From Henriciella pelagia (lineage in GTDB: Bacteria > Pseudomonadota > Alphaproteobacteria > Caulobacterales > Hyphomonadaceae), in assembly GCF_002088945.1 (NCBI RefSeq), contig NZ_NCSU01000006.1:236091-300090 (forward strand): DNA of 64,000 bases, in the 5' to 3' direction. The translations under genes were made by a program, and so were the position numbers. Of this stretch, positions 9,603 to 18,828 are shown one piece after another (position 1 is the first letter of the stretch; each line of letters opens with the position of its first letter). The notes under the pieces were generated by a model. That model was not told the DNA's origin. It was given only the letters and a program-made list of their open reading frames with translations, and made no database searches.

Positions 9603-9932
9603 ATGGCAGAACGCGACATCGAACGAGAAGAAGAAGTCAGCCGTCAGCGCGGCTATGGCGAAGAGTTTCGCAAGGGCAAGGAACTGGAAAACCAGTCCAC
9701 GTCCACAGCAGGCTACAAGGACGGCGCACCCGTCGCCGCACAGGCAGGCGCTGATTCGGACCTTGTCACCAACATGCAGGACGAGCGCGTTCCGAATGCC
9801 CCCAATGATGGCACGGACGACGATTCCAGCGCAGAGATCGAAGCCCGCGCCGCGCTGAAGAAAAAGCCCGACGGGCACATTCTTGAGGACGCCTATTCGG
9901 TACCGGATCCTGGCGTCGAACCGAAACAATAG
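9603..9932 (+). CDS. Small acidic hydrophilic protein of unknown function
   Basis: The 109-residue product is highly charged and contains no cysteine, tryptophan, signal peptide or membrane helix. The N-terminus is rich in Glu/Arg and the middle is rich in Asp/Gly/Asn, suggesting an intrinsically disordered protein. The ATG at 9603 follows AAGGAGG with good spacing, and a strong terminator starts eight bases after the stop, so it looks like a genuine independent gene. A longer frame overlapping its end is only the 5' extension of the DUF885 gene. No family is recognised. Confidence 0.7.
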   Translation: MAERDIEREEEVSRQRGYGEEFRKGKELENQSTSTAGYKDGAPVAAQAGADSDLVTNMQDERVPNAPNDGTDDDSSAEIEARAALKKKPDGHILEDAYSVPDPGVEPKQ

Positions 9933-9939
9933 ACAGAAG

Positions 9940-9964
9940 GGCCCGGCAAACCGCCGGGCCTTTT
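9940..9964 (+). terminator. Rho-independent terminator
   Basis: A perfect 8-bp stem (GGCCCGGC with GCCGGGCC), a five-base loop and four T residues lie directly after the small acidic protein gene. Confidence 0.85.
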
Positions 9965-10032
9965 CACGTTTGTGCCACACCCCTGATCGTGATCTTGTCA
10001 CGCCCATCGCATCTAGCTGTTGGAGGCAACCC

Positions 10033-11808
10033 ATGAAATTCCCGACCCTGATGGCGGCCGTTTCGGCCGGAACGCTCATGCTTGCAGGCTGCACGACGAG
10101 CGAAACAACAACCGCGCCAAACACCGCTTCCGTGTCTGCGCCGTCCGCTGAAACCGCAGCCGAGACAGTGAGCTGGGACGCCTTCATGGCGGACTTTCTG
10201 GCCGGGTATTTCGAACTGAACCCGACATTCGCCATCTCGCAAGGCAAGCACGAATTCGACGGGCAGCTACCAGATTTCAGCGAGGCAGGCCTGCAGGCGC
10301 AGATCGACTATCGCAGGAGCATGATCACCGCCGCCAAGGCCATCGATCCGGCAACGCTCAGCGCTGCCGACGCCTTTGAGCGCCAGTATTTCATCAATAC
10401 GATGCAGGGTGAGCTGTTCTGGCTGTCTGATGCTGATGAGCCGTACCTCAATCCGTCCTTCTATCTCGGACCGCTTGGCCCAAGCGTCTATGTCGCGCGG
10501 CCTTACGCCGATGCCGAGACGCGGATGAAGGCGTTCATCGAATATGCCAGGAACGTCCCGCAAGCGGCAGAACAGGCCAAGGCCAATCTCAGGCTGCCCA
10601 TGCCCGAAACCTACGTGAAGCTCGGCACGGCGGGCTTCAATGGGCTTGCCGATCACTATGAAAATGGCGCGAAGCAGGCCTTTGCTGAAGTCGAAGACGA
10701 GGCGCTGCAGGCCGAATATGATGCGGTGGTCGAGGTGGCGGCAGCCGCGATGCGTTCGGTCGCAGCCTATATCGAGTCACAGCCGGGCACGCCGGATGGT
10801 TATGCGCTTGGCGCCACGAAGTTCGCGGACATGGTCCGCCTCACCGAAGGCGTCGATGTCTCGCTGGAGGAACTGGAAGCCATCGGCCGGGCCGACCTGA
10901 AGGCCAATCAGGGGGCACTCGCCGACGCCTGCACCGATTATGCGCCCGGACAGAGCGTCGCCGACTGCATGAAGAAGATGGCCGCCAACAAGCCGGTCCC
11001 CGGCCCGGTCGAAGCGGCTCGCGCTTCGCTGCCGGCCCTGAAGCAGTTCATCATCGACAAGGACCTCGTTTCCATCCCCGGCACGGAAGAAGCGCTGGTC
11101 GAGGAGTCGCCGCCCTATAACCGGCAGAACTCCGCCTATATCTCCATTCCCGGGCCGTATGAGACCGGCATGCCCTCGGTCTATTACATCTCGCCGCCCG
11201 ACCCGGAATGGGATGAGGCGACCCGCGCCGCCTACATTCCAGGCCGCATGGCGCTGCTTGGCACGTCCGTGCACGAAGTCTGGCCCGGACACTTCCTGAA
11301 CTTCCTGCACGCCAACCGGTCCGACTCCGTCTTCGGACAGATGTTCGTCGGCTACGCCTTTGCAGAAGGCTGGGCGCACTATGCCGAGGAAATGATGATT
11401 GATGCCGGGCTCAATGATGGCGACCTCGAAACCAGGGTCGGCCAGCTCTCAAAAGCCCTGCTGCGCAATTGCCGCTACCTTTCAGCGATCGGCCTGCACG
11501 CGCAGGGCTGGAGCGTGGATGACAGCTATGAGCTGTTCCGCAAGGAGTGCTACCAGGATGCGGGCACATCCATGCAGCAGGCCGCGCGCGGCACTTACGA
11601 CCCGGCCTATCTAAACTACACCATGGGCAAGCTGATGATCCGCAAGCTGCGTGATGACTGGGTCGCTGCGAACTATCCGGATGCGACAGGCACCGAAGGC
11701 TGGAAGCAATTCCACGACGAATTCCTCTCCTATGGCGGCCCGAACATCCCGCAGGTCCGCCAGGCCATGATGGGCGAAGACGAAGCACGAGCCGTGTTTG
11801 ACGAATAG
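10033..11808 (+). CDS. DUF885-family lipoprotein, putative metallopeptidase
   Basis: The ATG at 10033, six bases after GGAGG, gives a 591-residue protein starting with a lipoprotein signal (LMLAGC, lipidated Cys20); the longer upstream frame runs through the terminator and is rejected. The body is typical of DUF885. It has HEVWPGH beginning at residue 414, then GYAFAEGWAHYAEEMM, which together look like a zinc-binding HExxxxH arrangement with a downstream glutamate. Members are commonly thought to be outer-membrane-anchored peptidases, but the substrate is uncertain. It sits downstream of another secreted metallopeptidase, separated by the small acidic gene and its terminator, so it is probably transcribed separately. 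Confidence 0.85.
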   Translation: MKFPTLMAAVSAGTLMLAGCTTSETTTAPNTASVSAPSAETAAETVSWDAFMADFLAGYFELNPTFAISQGKHEFDGQLPDFSEAGLQAQIDYRRSMITAAKAIDPATLSAADAFERQYFINTMQGELFWLSDADEPYLNPSFYLGPLGPSVYVARPYADAETRMKAFIEYARNVPQAAEQAKANLRLPMPETYVKLGTAGFNGLADHYENGAKQAFAEVEDEALQAEYDAVVEVAAAAMRSVAAYIESQPGTPDGYALGATKFADMVRLTEGVDVSLEELEAIGRADLKANQGALADACTDYAPGQSVADCMKKMAANKPVPGPVEAARASLPALKQFIIDKDLVSIPGTEEALVEESPPYNRQNSAYISIPGPYETGMPSVYYISPPDPEWDEATRAAYIPGRMALLGTSVHEVWPGHFLNFLHANRSDSVFGQMFVGYAFAEGWAHYAEEMMIDAGLNDGDLETRVGQLSKALLRNCRYLSAIGLHAQGWSVDDSYELFRKECYQDAGTSMQQAARGTYDPAYLNYTMGKLMIRKLRDDWVAANYPDATGTEGWKQFHDEFLSYGGPNIPQVRQAMMGEDEARAVFDE

Positions 11809-11820
11809 GCTATTGGTTGG

Positions 11821-11927
11821 CCGTCATCCCGGTTTTCGCGAAGCGAAAGACCGGGACCCAGCCGCGGCTGGAGCCGAATGCTGTTCTGGGTCCCGGAATT
11901 GCGCCGCGGCGCAATCCGGGATGACGG
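11821..11927. repeat. Palindromic intergenic repeat, copy 1
   Basis: Perfect 12-bp outer arms CCGTCATCCCGG (11821-11832) and CCGGGATGACGG (11916-11927) enclose nested GC-rich palindromes, including GCGCCGCGGCGC. A related element lies at 16043-16140. This is the kind of dispersed repeat element common between alphaproteobacterial genes. The remaining bases up to 12090 hold nothing convincing. Confidence 0.8.
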
Positions 11928-12090
11928 CTATTGACGCCGATCTTTAAGCCACTTGGTGATTCCCTGTGGCTTGACCACGGGGCCATCTTCGACCCTGCGA
12001 TTCCCGAGGAGGCTGGAGAGGGGCACTATGGTGTCCTTCAACGAACTCAGGATGAGGGCCGCGGAGAGACGCAGCATTGAGATAAACAAA

Positions 12091-12117
12091 AAAGCCCGGC
12101 CATCGCAGCCGGGCTTT
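12091..12117 (-). terminator. Terminator of the pnt operon (possibly bidirectional)
   Basis: The 10-bp stem AAAGCCCGGC / GCCGGGCTTT has a seven-base loop. Read on the minus strand, the stem runs into TTTTTTGTTT just downstream of pntB. On the + strand only a weak T-rich stretch follows. Confidence 0.8.
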
Positions 12118-12143
12118 CTGATTTTGGACGGAACTGGAAGGAC

Positions 12144-13562
12144 CTAGAGGTTCTTCACAATCTCCTCGACCATCTTCTTCGCATCGGACAGCAACATCAT
12201 CGTATTGTCCCGAAAGAAGAGCTCATTCTCGATGCCGGCATAACCGGAGCCCATGGACCGCTTGATGAAGAGCACCGTTCCGGCATTCTCCACGTCGAGC
12301 ACCGGCATGCCATAGATCGGCGAGCTGGTATCGGTCTTGGCGGCCGGATTGGTCACGTCATTTGCGCCGATAACGAAGGCGACTTCGGAATTGCGGAAGT
12401 CGGAGTTGATGTCCTCCAGTTCGAACACCTCGTCATACGGCACCTGCGCCTCGGCAAGCAGCACGTTCATATGCCCCGGCATCCGGCCCGCGACAGGGTG
12501 GATGGCGTACTTCACTTCGACGCCTTCTTCCTTCAGCGCTTCGGCCATCTCTTTCAGCGCGTGCTGAGCCTGCGCCACTGCCATGCCGTATCCCGGCACG
12601 ATGATGACCTTGGAGGCGTTCTTCATGATAAAGGCCGCATCCTCGGCAGAGCCCTGCTTGAACGGTCGGTCGACCTGCGCACCAGCAGATGCGCCGCCGC
12701 CATCTTCAGCGCCGAAGCCACCCAGGATGACCGAGATGAAGCTGCGGTTCATGCCCTTGCACATGATGTAGGACAGGATCGCACCCGAAGAGCCAACCAG
12801 CGCGCCGGTAATGATCAGCGCGAAATTGCCGAGCGTGAAGCCGAGCGCCGCTGCTGCCCACCCCGAATAGGAGTTGAGCATCGACACGACGACCGGCATG
12901 TCCGCCCCGCCAATCGGGATGATCAGCGTGACACCAAGGATGAAGGCGAGGGCTGTGAGGCCCCAGAACGCCCAGGTCGCCGCCCCATTCGACATGATCA
13001 GGATAACGATCAGCGCAACGATGCCAGCGCCTAGCGCAATGTTCAGCAGGTGGCGTGCCGGCAGGATGATCGGCGCGCCGGACATATTGCCATTGAGTTT
13101 GGCGAACGCGATCACCGAGCCGGTAAAGGTCAGCGCACCAATCGCCGAACCGAGCGACAGTTCGATGAGTGAGACCGTGTTGATCGCGCCAACCGCACCA
13201 ATGCCAAATCCGGCTGGTGCATAGAGCGCCGCAGCTGCCACCAGTACGGCTGCCAGGCCGACCAGAGAGTGGAAGGCCGCGACCAGCTGTGGCATGGCCG
13301 TCATGGCAATGCGCCGGGCAATGATCGCACCGATGGTGCCACCAATTGCCGCTGCGCCGATCAGGATTCCCCAGGTAACGGCGTCCAGCAGCGGCCACAG
13401 CAGGACGAGTGTCGTGCCCACGGCGATGGTCATGCCGATCATGCCGTTGCGGTTGCCTTTCCGGCTGGTCGCCGGGCTGGATAGCCCGCGCAGGGCAAGA
13501 ATGAAGAGGATGCCCGCAACGAGATAGAGCAGCGGGGCCCAGGTGTTTGTGAACTGTTCCAC
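12144..13562 (-). CDS. pntB: NAD(P) transhydrogenase subunit beta
   Basis: This is the 472-residue beta subunit of the proton-translocating transhydrogenase, which reduces NADP+ with NADH at the expense of the proton gradient. The first ~270 residues form multiple membrane helices. The C-terminal domain III carries the NADP-binding fold (VIIVPGYGMAVAQAQH, HPVAGRMPGHMNVLLAEA, FVIGANDVTNP). It begins with GTG at 13562, six bases after GGGGGAG and three bases after the stop of pntAB, so translational coupling is likely. It is the last gene of the pntAA-pntAB-pntB operon and is followed by a terminator. Confidence 0.96.
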   Translation of the reverse strand: MEQFTNTWAPLLYLVAGILFILALRGLSSPATSRKGNRNGMIGMTIAVGTTLVLLWPLLDAVTWGILIGAAAIGGTIGAIIARRIAMTAMPQLVAAFHSLVGLAAVLVAAAALYAPAGFGIGAVGAINTVSLIELSLGSAIGALTFTGSVIAFAKLNGNMSGAPIILPARHLLNIALGAGIVALIVILIMSNGAATWAFWGLTALAFILGVTLIIPIGGADMPVVVSMLNSYSGWAAAALGFTLGNFALIITGALVGSSGAILSYIMCKGMNRSFISVILGGFGAEDGGGASAGAQVDRPFKQGSAEDAAFIMKNASKVIIVPGYGMAVAQAQHALKEMAEALKEEGVEVKYAIHPVAGRMPGHMNVLLAEAQVPYDEVFELEDINSDFRNSEVAFVIGANDVTNPAAKTDTSSPIYGMPVLDVENAGTVLFIKRSMGSGYAGIENELFFRDNTMMLLSDAKKMVEEIVKNL

Positions 13563-13565
13563 GGC

Positions 13566-13934
13566 CTACTCCCCCTTCTTCTTGTACATGGCCAGCATGC
13601 GCTGGGTGACGAGGAAGCCGCCAAAGATGTTGACGCTGGCGAGCATCACGGCGAGGCCGCCGAGTCCTTTGGCGATCCAGCCACCATTGATGTTGGTCAG
13701 GGACGCTGCCGCAACGATTGCGCCAACGATGATCACCGACGAAATGGCATTGGTAACAGCCATCAGGGGCGTGTGCAGGGCCGGGGTCACCGACCAGACG
13801 ACATAATATCCGACGAAACAGGCGAGCGCGAAGATCGCGGCCAGAAACACAGTCGGATTGAAGTTGGATATCTCAGCCGCATGGGCTGGCAGCGCCAGCG
13901 CAATTGCGGATGCAATTACAGGGATGGCTTTCAT
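13566..13934 (-). CDS. pntAB: NAD(P) transhydrogenase subunit alpha 2 (membrane part)
   Basis: The 122-residue membrane segment of a split alpha subunit has three to four helices, with the conserved [19 protein letters not shown] stretch in the middle that lines the proton channel. It starts with a signal-peptide-like sequence ending PAHAA around residue 20, which would place the remaining helices correctly; whether it is cleaved is unknown. Start and stop overlap pntAA by four bases (ATGA). A split alpha subunit of this kind is usual in alphaproteobacteria, unlike the fused PntA of enterobacteria. Confidence 0.94.
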   Translation of the reverse strand: MKAIPVIASAIALALPAHAAEISNFNPTVFLAAIFALACFVGYYVVWSVTPALHTPLMAVTNAISSVIIVGAIVAAASLTNINGGWIAKGLGGLAVMLASVNIFGGFLVTQRMLAMYKKKGE

Positions 13935-15058
13935 GATTTCAGCCTTTCATTGACGGTTTCTCCGCCGCGCGTCAGCAGCATGGCGGTGACGATCTCATCG
14001 TCCGTGTCGAGATTGAGCGCGCCGTCCTCCGCCGTGATGAGCGGCAGGAAGGCCAGCAGGTTCTTCGCATAGAGGGAAGACGAGTCTGCGGGCAGGCGCG
14101 CGGGCAGGTTGGAGAAGCCGGCAATCTTCACGCCGTTCACATCCACAACCTCATCCGGCTTTGACAGCGGGCAATTGCCACCCGCAGCGACGGCCATGTC
14201 GACAATGACAGAGCCGGGGCGCATGGATTTGACCATGTCCTCATTGACCAGGACCGGGGCAGGGCGGCCCGGAATCAGCGCCGTCGTGATGACGATATCC
14301 TGCTTGGCGATGTGGGCCGCCGTCAGTTCAGCCTGCTGTTTCTTGTAATCGTCAGACATCTCCTTGGCGTAGCCGCCAGCAGTCTCGGCTTCCTTGAACT
14401 CATCATTCTCGACCGCGATGAATTTCGCACCGAGCGAGGCAACCTGTTCCTTGGCGGCCGGGCGCACATCTGTCGCTGTCACAACACCGCCAAGGCGGCG
14501 GGCGGTTGCGATGGCCTGCAGGCCGGCAACGCCCGCGCCCATGACGAAGACCTTGGCCGGGGCAACCGTGCCCGCAGCGGTCATCATCATCGGCATGGCG
14601 CGGCCATAGATCTGCGCGCCTTCGATCATGGCGCGGTAGCCAGCAAGGTTGGACTGCGATGAGAGCGCGTCCATGGACTGCGCCCGCGTGATCCGCGGCG
14701 TGAACTCCATGGCGAGCGCGTTCAGTTTCTTCGCATTCAGCGCATCGGTCACGTCGCCCATGGCAAACGGGTTCATCAGGGCGATGACCGTCAGGCCTTC
14801 CGGATACTTGGCTGCCTCGGCCGCGCTTGGTCCGCGCACCTTGAGCAGGACGTCAGCCCCTTTCAGCGCTGTCGCCGCCGTCTTGGCGATGGTTGCTCCT
14901 TCATCTGAAAAAGCCTTGTCGGGAAAACCCGCAACGGTACCGGCACCAGACTCAATGGTGACGGTATGTCCGAGCCCGACAAGCTTCTTCACCGACTCCG
15001 GGGTTGCCGCGACGCGCGTCTCTCCCGGACTTGTTTCTTTCAGAATTGTCAGCTTCAT
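13931..15058 (-). CDS. pntAA: NAD(P) transhydrogenase subunit alpha 1 (NAD-binding)
   Basis: The 375-residue soluble domain I is related to alanine dehydrogenase. The N-terminus ([21 protein letters not shown]) is typical, and the Rossmann motif is [21 protein letters not shown] with the acidic residue in TDVRP. It binds NAD(H) and hands hydride to domain III in PntB. The ATG at 15058 is preferred over an upstream TTG because it begins exactly at the conserved N-terminus. The Shine-Dalgarno is weak, which can mean a short leader. It is the first gene of the operon and diverges from the SDR gene at 15116. Confidence 0.95.
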   Translation of the reverse strand: MKLTILKETSPGETRVAATPESVKKLVGLGHTVTIESGAGTVAGFPDKAFSDEGATIAKTAATALKGADVLLKVRGPSAAEAAKYPEGLTVIALMNPFAMGDVTDALNAKKLNALAMEFTPRITRAQSMDALSSQSNLAGYRAMIEGAQIYGRAMPMMMTAAGTVAPAKVFVMGAGVAGLQAIATARRLGGVVTATDVRPAAKEQVASLGAKFIAVENDEFKEAETAGGYAKEMSDDYKKQQAELTAAHIAKQDIVITTALIPGRPAPVLVNEDMVKSMRPGSVIVDMAVAAGGNCPLSKPDEVVDVNGVKIAGFSNLPARLPADSSSLYAKNLLAFLPLITAEDGALNLDTDDEIVTAMLLTRGGETVNERLKS

Positions 15059-15115
15059 GGGGCGAGTGATCGGAAAAATCTTGCGTGAAAGCAATAGTAA
15101 ATCAGGATTTGAGGC

Positions 15116-15883
15116 ATGGAATTGTTTGATCTTTCGGGAAAGACAGCGCTCATAACAGGGGCATCAGGTGGCCTGGGCGCAAGCTTCGCAAGGGAGCTGG
15201 CCGCTGCCGGGGCACATGTCGTGCTCGCCGCGCGGCGTCTGGAGAAGCTGGAATCATTGGCGAATGCGATTGAGGCGTCCGGCGGAAAGGCCCTCGCCGT
15301 TGCAATGGATGTGACGGACCCTGACAGCGTGACCGCGGCATTCGCAACCGTTCAGGAAACGCTCGGAAGGCCCTGCGACATCATCATCAACAATTCCGGC
15401 ATTTCCCGCGACGACTGGTTTACCCGGATGACGGAGGAAGACTGGCGCGCCGTGATGAATACCAATCTCGATGGGGTCTGGCGCGTCGCGAAGGCAGGCG
15501 CCAATGCCCTGATCGACGCCGGCAAGCCGGGGTCTATCATCAATATCGCCTCGATTACGGCGCGCCGCCCGCAGCATACGATCGCGGCCTATGCCGCCTC
15601 GAAAGCGGCGGTCGAACATTTCACCCACGTCATGGCGCTCGAACTTGCGCGTTACGGCATCCGCTCCAACGCGATCGCGCCCGGTTATTTCTCAACCGAC
15701 ATCAATGACGAGTTCCTTGAGAGCGAACAGGGCGAGAAGATGCGCAAACGCGTCCCGATGCGCCGCTTCGGCGAATACAGGGAACTCGCCGGTGCGCTGC
15801 TGCTGCTGGCCTCAGACGCCGGCAGCTACATGACCGGCACCACCATCGTCGTCGACGGCGGGCATCTGGTCAGCACGCTCTAG
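15116..15883 (+). CDS. Short-chain dehydrogenase/reductase (classical SDR)
   Basis: The 255-residue classical SDR has the cofactor motif TGASGGLG (14-21), NNSG (92-95) and the catalytic Ser146, Tyr159 and Lys163 (YAASK). It ends with the usual VDGGHLVSTL C-terminus. AARR at 38-41 after the second strand suggests NADP(H) preference. The substrate is unknown; the sequence resembles FabG-like and gluconate/3-oxoacyl reductases. It starts 57 bases from the divergent transhydrogenase operon. Confidence 0.88.
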   Translation: MELFDLSGKTALITGASGGLGASFARELAAAGAHVVLAARRLEKLESLANAIEASGGKALAVAMDVTDPDSVTAAFATVQETLGRPCDIIINNSGISRDDWFTRMTEEDWRAVMNTNLDGVWRVAKAGANALIDAGKPGSIINIASITARRPQHTIAAYAASKAAVEHFTHVMALELARYGIRSNAIAPGYFSTDINDEFLESEQGEKMRKRVPMRRFGEYRELAGALLLLASDAGSYMTGTTIVVDGGHLVSTL

Positions 15884-16042
15884 GGTTAGTTCTCGGTCTC
15901 TGCATCCATCGACAGCGCAGCGGTCTGAGGGCCTACCTCCCAATGGTTCGGTTCGCCTGTTTGGTCATGGCGGGAGATGGGCTCTCAGATGAGCTGACGC
16001 GCATCGATAGGGACGCCTGATTTCGAAGACCACCTCCCCAGA

Positions 16043-16140
16043 GCCGTCATCCCGGAAGACGCAAAGCGGCTATCCGGGACCCAGGCTGAGTTTAGCGACT
16101 GGGCCCCGGATATTTGCTGGTGCAAATTCCGGGATGACGA
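16043..16140. repeat. Palindromic intergenic repeat, copy 2
   Basis: Outer arms CGTCATCCCGG (16045-16055) and CCGGGATGACG (16129-16139) match those of the element at 11821-11927. The interior shares GGGACCCAG-type blocks but differs otherwise. It lies in the 274-base gap between the convergent SDR and MscS genes, which is otherwise empty. Confidence 0.8.
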
Positions 16141-16157
16141 TGATTATCTGACCGACG

Positions 16158-17192
16158 CTAGCGAGTGCTATCCCCATCCACTGCCTCGCTCCCCTCCAGA
16201 GACTGATCCCCGAGCGCAATATCCTGCGAAGGGGCGGGCATTTCGAAAGGTGCCGGTTTTTCCTCCACTTCCGTTGTCGCGCGAAAGCGCGGGAAGGCTT
16301 CGGGGTGTTCAGCCTGTAGCCAGTTGATCATCTGCTCGCGGATATAACAGCGCAAATCCCAGGCGCGAGGGCTCGTGCGGGCCGAAGCGAGCGCGCGAAC
16401 CTGGATGGACGTCTTGTCCGTCTCGGAGACCTGAAGGTTCACGACATCCCCGTCCCAGAGGTCTGTTGTCCGGACGATCTCCTCCAGCTTCTCGCGCATC
16501 TTCGCGACCGGTGCACGATAATCGAGCCACCAGTAGACCGAGCCGATGATCGTGCCCGTCTTTCGGGTCCAGTTCTGGAAAGGCTTCTCGATGAAATAGG
16601 TGAGCGGCACGATGAGACGCCGCCGGTCCCAGAGGCGGACGACGACATAGAAAAGATCGATCTCCTCGATCCAGCCCCACTCATTCTCGAGCACGACCGC
16701 ATCCTCGATCCGGATGGGCTGGGTGAAAGCGATCTGGATGCCTGCAATGAGATTGGAGAGAACTGGCCGGGCGGCAAGGCCGACGGCGATACCCACAATG
16801 CCTGCTGAAGCGAGCAGGGACACGCCAAGCTGCCTCGCCCAGGGCACCACCACCAGCGCCGAAGCCAGCGTGGCTATTGCACCAATCACCACAATCACGC
16901 GGCGCATCACGTCGAGCCGCGTTGCCGATTTTCGTGCTTCGAAATTGTCGTCAGTGTCGATGACCAGCTTGTCCATGCGCCGCTTGATCGAGAGATCGAC
17001 AAACGCCGTGATCGCCCAGCCAATCGCACCGATCACCAGGAAACGCACGAGGACCAGCGTGTCATCGGCCAGCCCATGCCCGGCCCAGACATGGGTCGCC
17101 CCCGCCCACAGGCTCGCGGCAGCCAGCAGAATCAGCAGCGGTATCCGTAGTCTCGCAATCCAGGCGAACCTGCCCGGTGTCCTGGTCGTCAT
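16158..17192 (-). CDS. MscS-family mechanosensitive ion channel
   Basis: The 344-residue product has two N-terminal membrane helices (about 12-30 and 40-62), a third before the pore, and the pore-lining MscS helix (SLLASAGIVGIAVGLAARPVLSNL). The beta domain then begins with the IRIEDAVVLEN segment. It would open under membrane tension to release solutes. The ATG at 17192 has AAAGGA seven bases upstream; the longer frame is not needed. The C-terminal ~45 residues are acidic, proline-rich and probably disordered. It stands alone on the minus strand. Confidence 0.9.
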   Translation of the reverse strand: MTTRTPGRFAWIARLRIPLLILLAAASLWAGATHVWAGHGLADDTLVLVRFLVIGAIGWAITAFVDLSIKRRMDKLVIDTDDNFEARKSATRLDVMRRVIVVIGAIATLASALVVVPWARQLGVSLLASAGIVGIAVGLAARPVLSNLIAGIQIAFTQPIRIEDAVVLENEWGWIEEIDLFYVVVRLWDRRRLIVPLTYFIEKPFQNWTRKTGTIIGSVYWWLDYRAPVAKMREKLEEIVRTTDLWDGDVVNLQVSETDKTSIQVRALASARTSPRAWDLRCYIREQMINWLQAEHPEAFPRFRATTEVEEKPAPFEMPAPSQDIALGDQSLEGSEAVDGDSTR

Positions 17193-17526
17193 GATGGCGT
17201 CCTTTGAGTTTTGTTGCAGGAAGAATGCACGAGACCCCATGAGAGTTCTGGCATGGCGACAGCCGATGTGAGATTGAATGGAGGTCTGCACAACGCCTGG
17301 GCAGTACTGGGCCGGTTCAGACGCGCTGAGATACCTTCGCTCAAATTTGTACGGGTTCTGGACGGTATTTGGACGGTTTCTGGACGGTTGGAATCGCGGG
17401 ATCGCGCAGGGAGTTTCCGCCAGTTTAGTCGCCAGAAAAGTCAGGGGTTTTGATAAATTTCATCCCACGGCTTAGCGCTTCATTAGGGATGGTATGCCAC
17501 AAGGGTGACAGCAAGAAAGGCCCGCC
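17193..17526. other. Intergenic region with short tandem GGACGG repeats
   Basis: The 334-base gap lies between the MscS start and the small membrane protein start. Around 17354-17391 the unit TCTGGACGGT appears twice with a partial copy (TTTGGACGG) between, a small tandem array of unknown meaning. Frames crossing the gap have no recognisable product. It must contain the promoters of both divergent genes, but none is clear enough to mark. Confidence 0.4.
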
Positions 17527-17814
17527 ATGTCCGCCAAGCGCAAACATGAAAATCCTGACGTGGAGATGACACCGGAAGCGGTGCAGGAATCGCAGGCAAC
17601 ACAGCTGAGCCCGCCAACCCGCGTCACCGAAGCGCTTGCCGATATGGACGCAGAGCCAACCCCGTCTCCGGCTCGCGTCCTGCAGGAACAGCTGCAGGAA
17701 GCGGTCGTCCGGGAAGAGCCGCGTCGCTCTGTGATGGACACGGGCCGCGTCCTGGCAGTGTCATCGGGCATCACAGCCATCATGGGCGTCTTCATCTTCT
17801 CCGCAATGTGGTGA
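17527..17814 (+). CDS. Small tail-anchored membrane protein, unknown function
   Basis: The 95-residue protein has a charged, Glu/Gln/Pro-rich N-terminal region of about 70 residues with no predicted fold. One C-terminal hydrophobic helix (about 74-94, ending SAMW) stops at the chain end. This layout is a C-tail anchor with the soluble part in the cytoplasm. AGAAAGG lies six bases before the ATG. galU follows 72 bases later on the same strand, so co-expression is possible. No family recognised. Confidence 0.65.
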   Translation: MSAKRKHENPDVEMTPEAVQESQATQLSPPTRVTEALADMDAEPTPSPARVLQEQLQEAVVREEPRRSVMDTGRVLAVSSGITAIMGVFIFSAMW

Positions 17815-17886
17815 AACCCCGGCTGGCCATGCCGCCGCAAATCGCTATGGTTCGCCACCATCCAGACAGTTCAGGGGGAAATCAGA

Positions 17887-18762
17887 ATGGGCATTCGCAA
17901 GGCCGTCTTGCCAGTTGCAGGACACGGGACACGTGTGCTTCCCGCAACAAAATCGATTCCGAAGGAACTCCTCCCCGTCGTCGACCGGCCGGCTCTCCAA
18001 TACGTCGTCGACGAAGCGCTGGAAGCCGGTATCGAGCATCTTGTATTTGTCACCGGGCGGGGCAAGCAGGCCATCGAGGACTATTTCGACCATGCTTATG
18101 AGCTTGAGGATTCCCTCGCCGCCAAAGCGTCGAAGGCGGACATCCTGAAGGACGTGCAACGGACCAAACTGCCTGCCGGCGCGGCCAGTTTCACGCGCCA
18201 GCAGGCCCCGCTCGGGCTGGGGCATGCTGTCTGGTGTGCCAGGGACATTATTGGCAATGAACCTTTCGCCGTTTTGCTGCCGGACGTTATTGTTCGCGCC
18301 AGGCCCTCCTGCCTCGCCCAGATGGTCGAAGCGTTTGACAAGACTGGAGGCAATATAGTCGCTGTGGACCCGGTGCCGGAAGAACTCGTTTCTTCCTACG
18401 GCGTCATTGCGCCAAAGAAGCGTGATGGCCGTTTGATTGAAATGAGCGGCATGGTCGAGAAGCCGCCTCGCGAGGAAGCGCCGTCAAACCTCAAGATTAC
18501 CGGCCGCTACATATTGCGCCCTGAAATCTTTGGACTTCTTGAAGATCAGGGGAAGGGTGCAGGCGGGGAGATCCAGTTGACCGACGCTATGGTCCGCCTG
18601 ATGGAATCCCAGGCCTTCTTCGCCTATGAGTTCGACGGCGAGGAGTTCGATTGCGGGTCAAAGTCGGGATACTTCGAAGCCGTCGTTGCGCATGCGCTCC
18701 AGCACCCCGAGACCGCCGAGGACGCGCGCCGCATCCTCGCAAAATACAGCGATGCTAGCTGA
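17887..18762 (+). CDS. galU: UTP-glucose-1-phosphate uridylyltransferase
   Basis: The 291-residue nucleotidyltransferase makes UDP-glucose from UTP and glucose-1-phosphate for surface polysaccharides. The N-terminal signature AGHGTR (11-16) followed by PATKSIPKELLPV is typical of GalU, with His replacing the usual Leu/Phe in the loop. FVTGRGKQAIEDYFD and GEIQLTDAM further down confirm the family. The ATG is preceded by GGGGAAATCAGA. It is followed 66 bases later by a nucleotide-sugar epimerase, a natural consumer of the pathway. Confidence 0.95.
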   Translation: MGIRKAVLPVAGHGTRVLPATKSIPKELLPVVDRPALQYVVDEALEAGIEHLVFVTGRGKQAIEDYFDHAYELEDSLAAKASKADILKDVQRTKLPAGAASFTRQQAPLGLGHAVWCARDIIGNEPFAVLLPDVIVRARPSCLAQMVEAFDKTGGNIVAVDPVPEELVSSYGVIAPKKRDGRLIEMSGMVEKPPREEAPSNLKITGRYILRPEIFGLLEDQGKGAGGEIQLTDAMVRLMESQAFFAYEFDGEEFDCGSKSGYFEAVVAHALQHPETAEDARRILAKYSDAS

Positions 18763-18828
18763 CGATCACGGTCATTTGCTGTCGCTTTCACGCGGGCGAG
18801 GCTATAGGCTCCGTTGCGAGGAGCACGC

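Noticed and set aside
11953..12147. 64-residue ORF near the pnt terminator
   Set aside because: Runs through the terminator hairpin; no Shine-Dalgarno.
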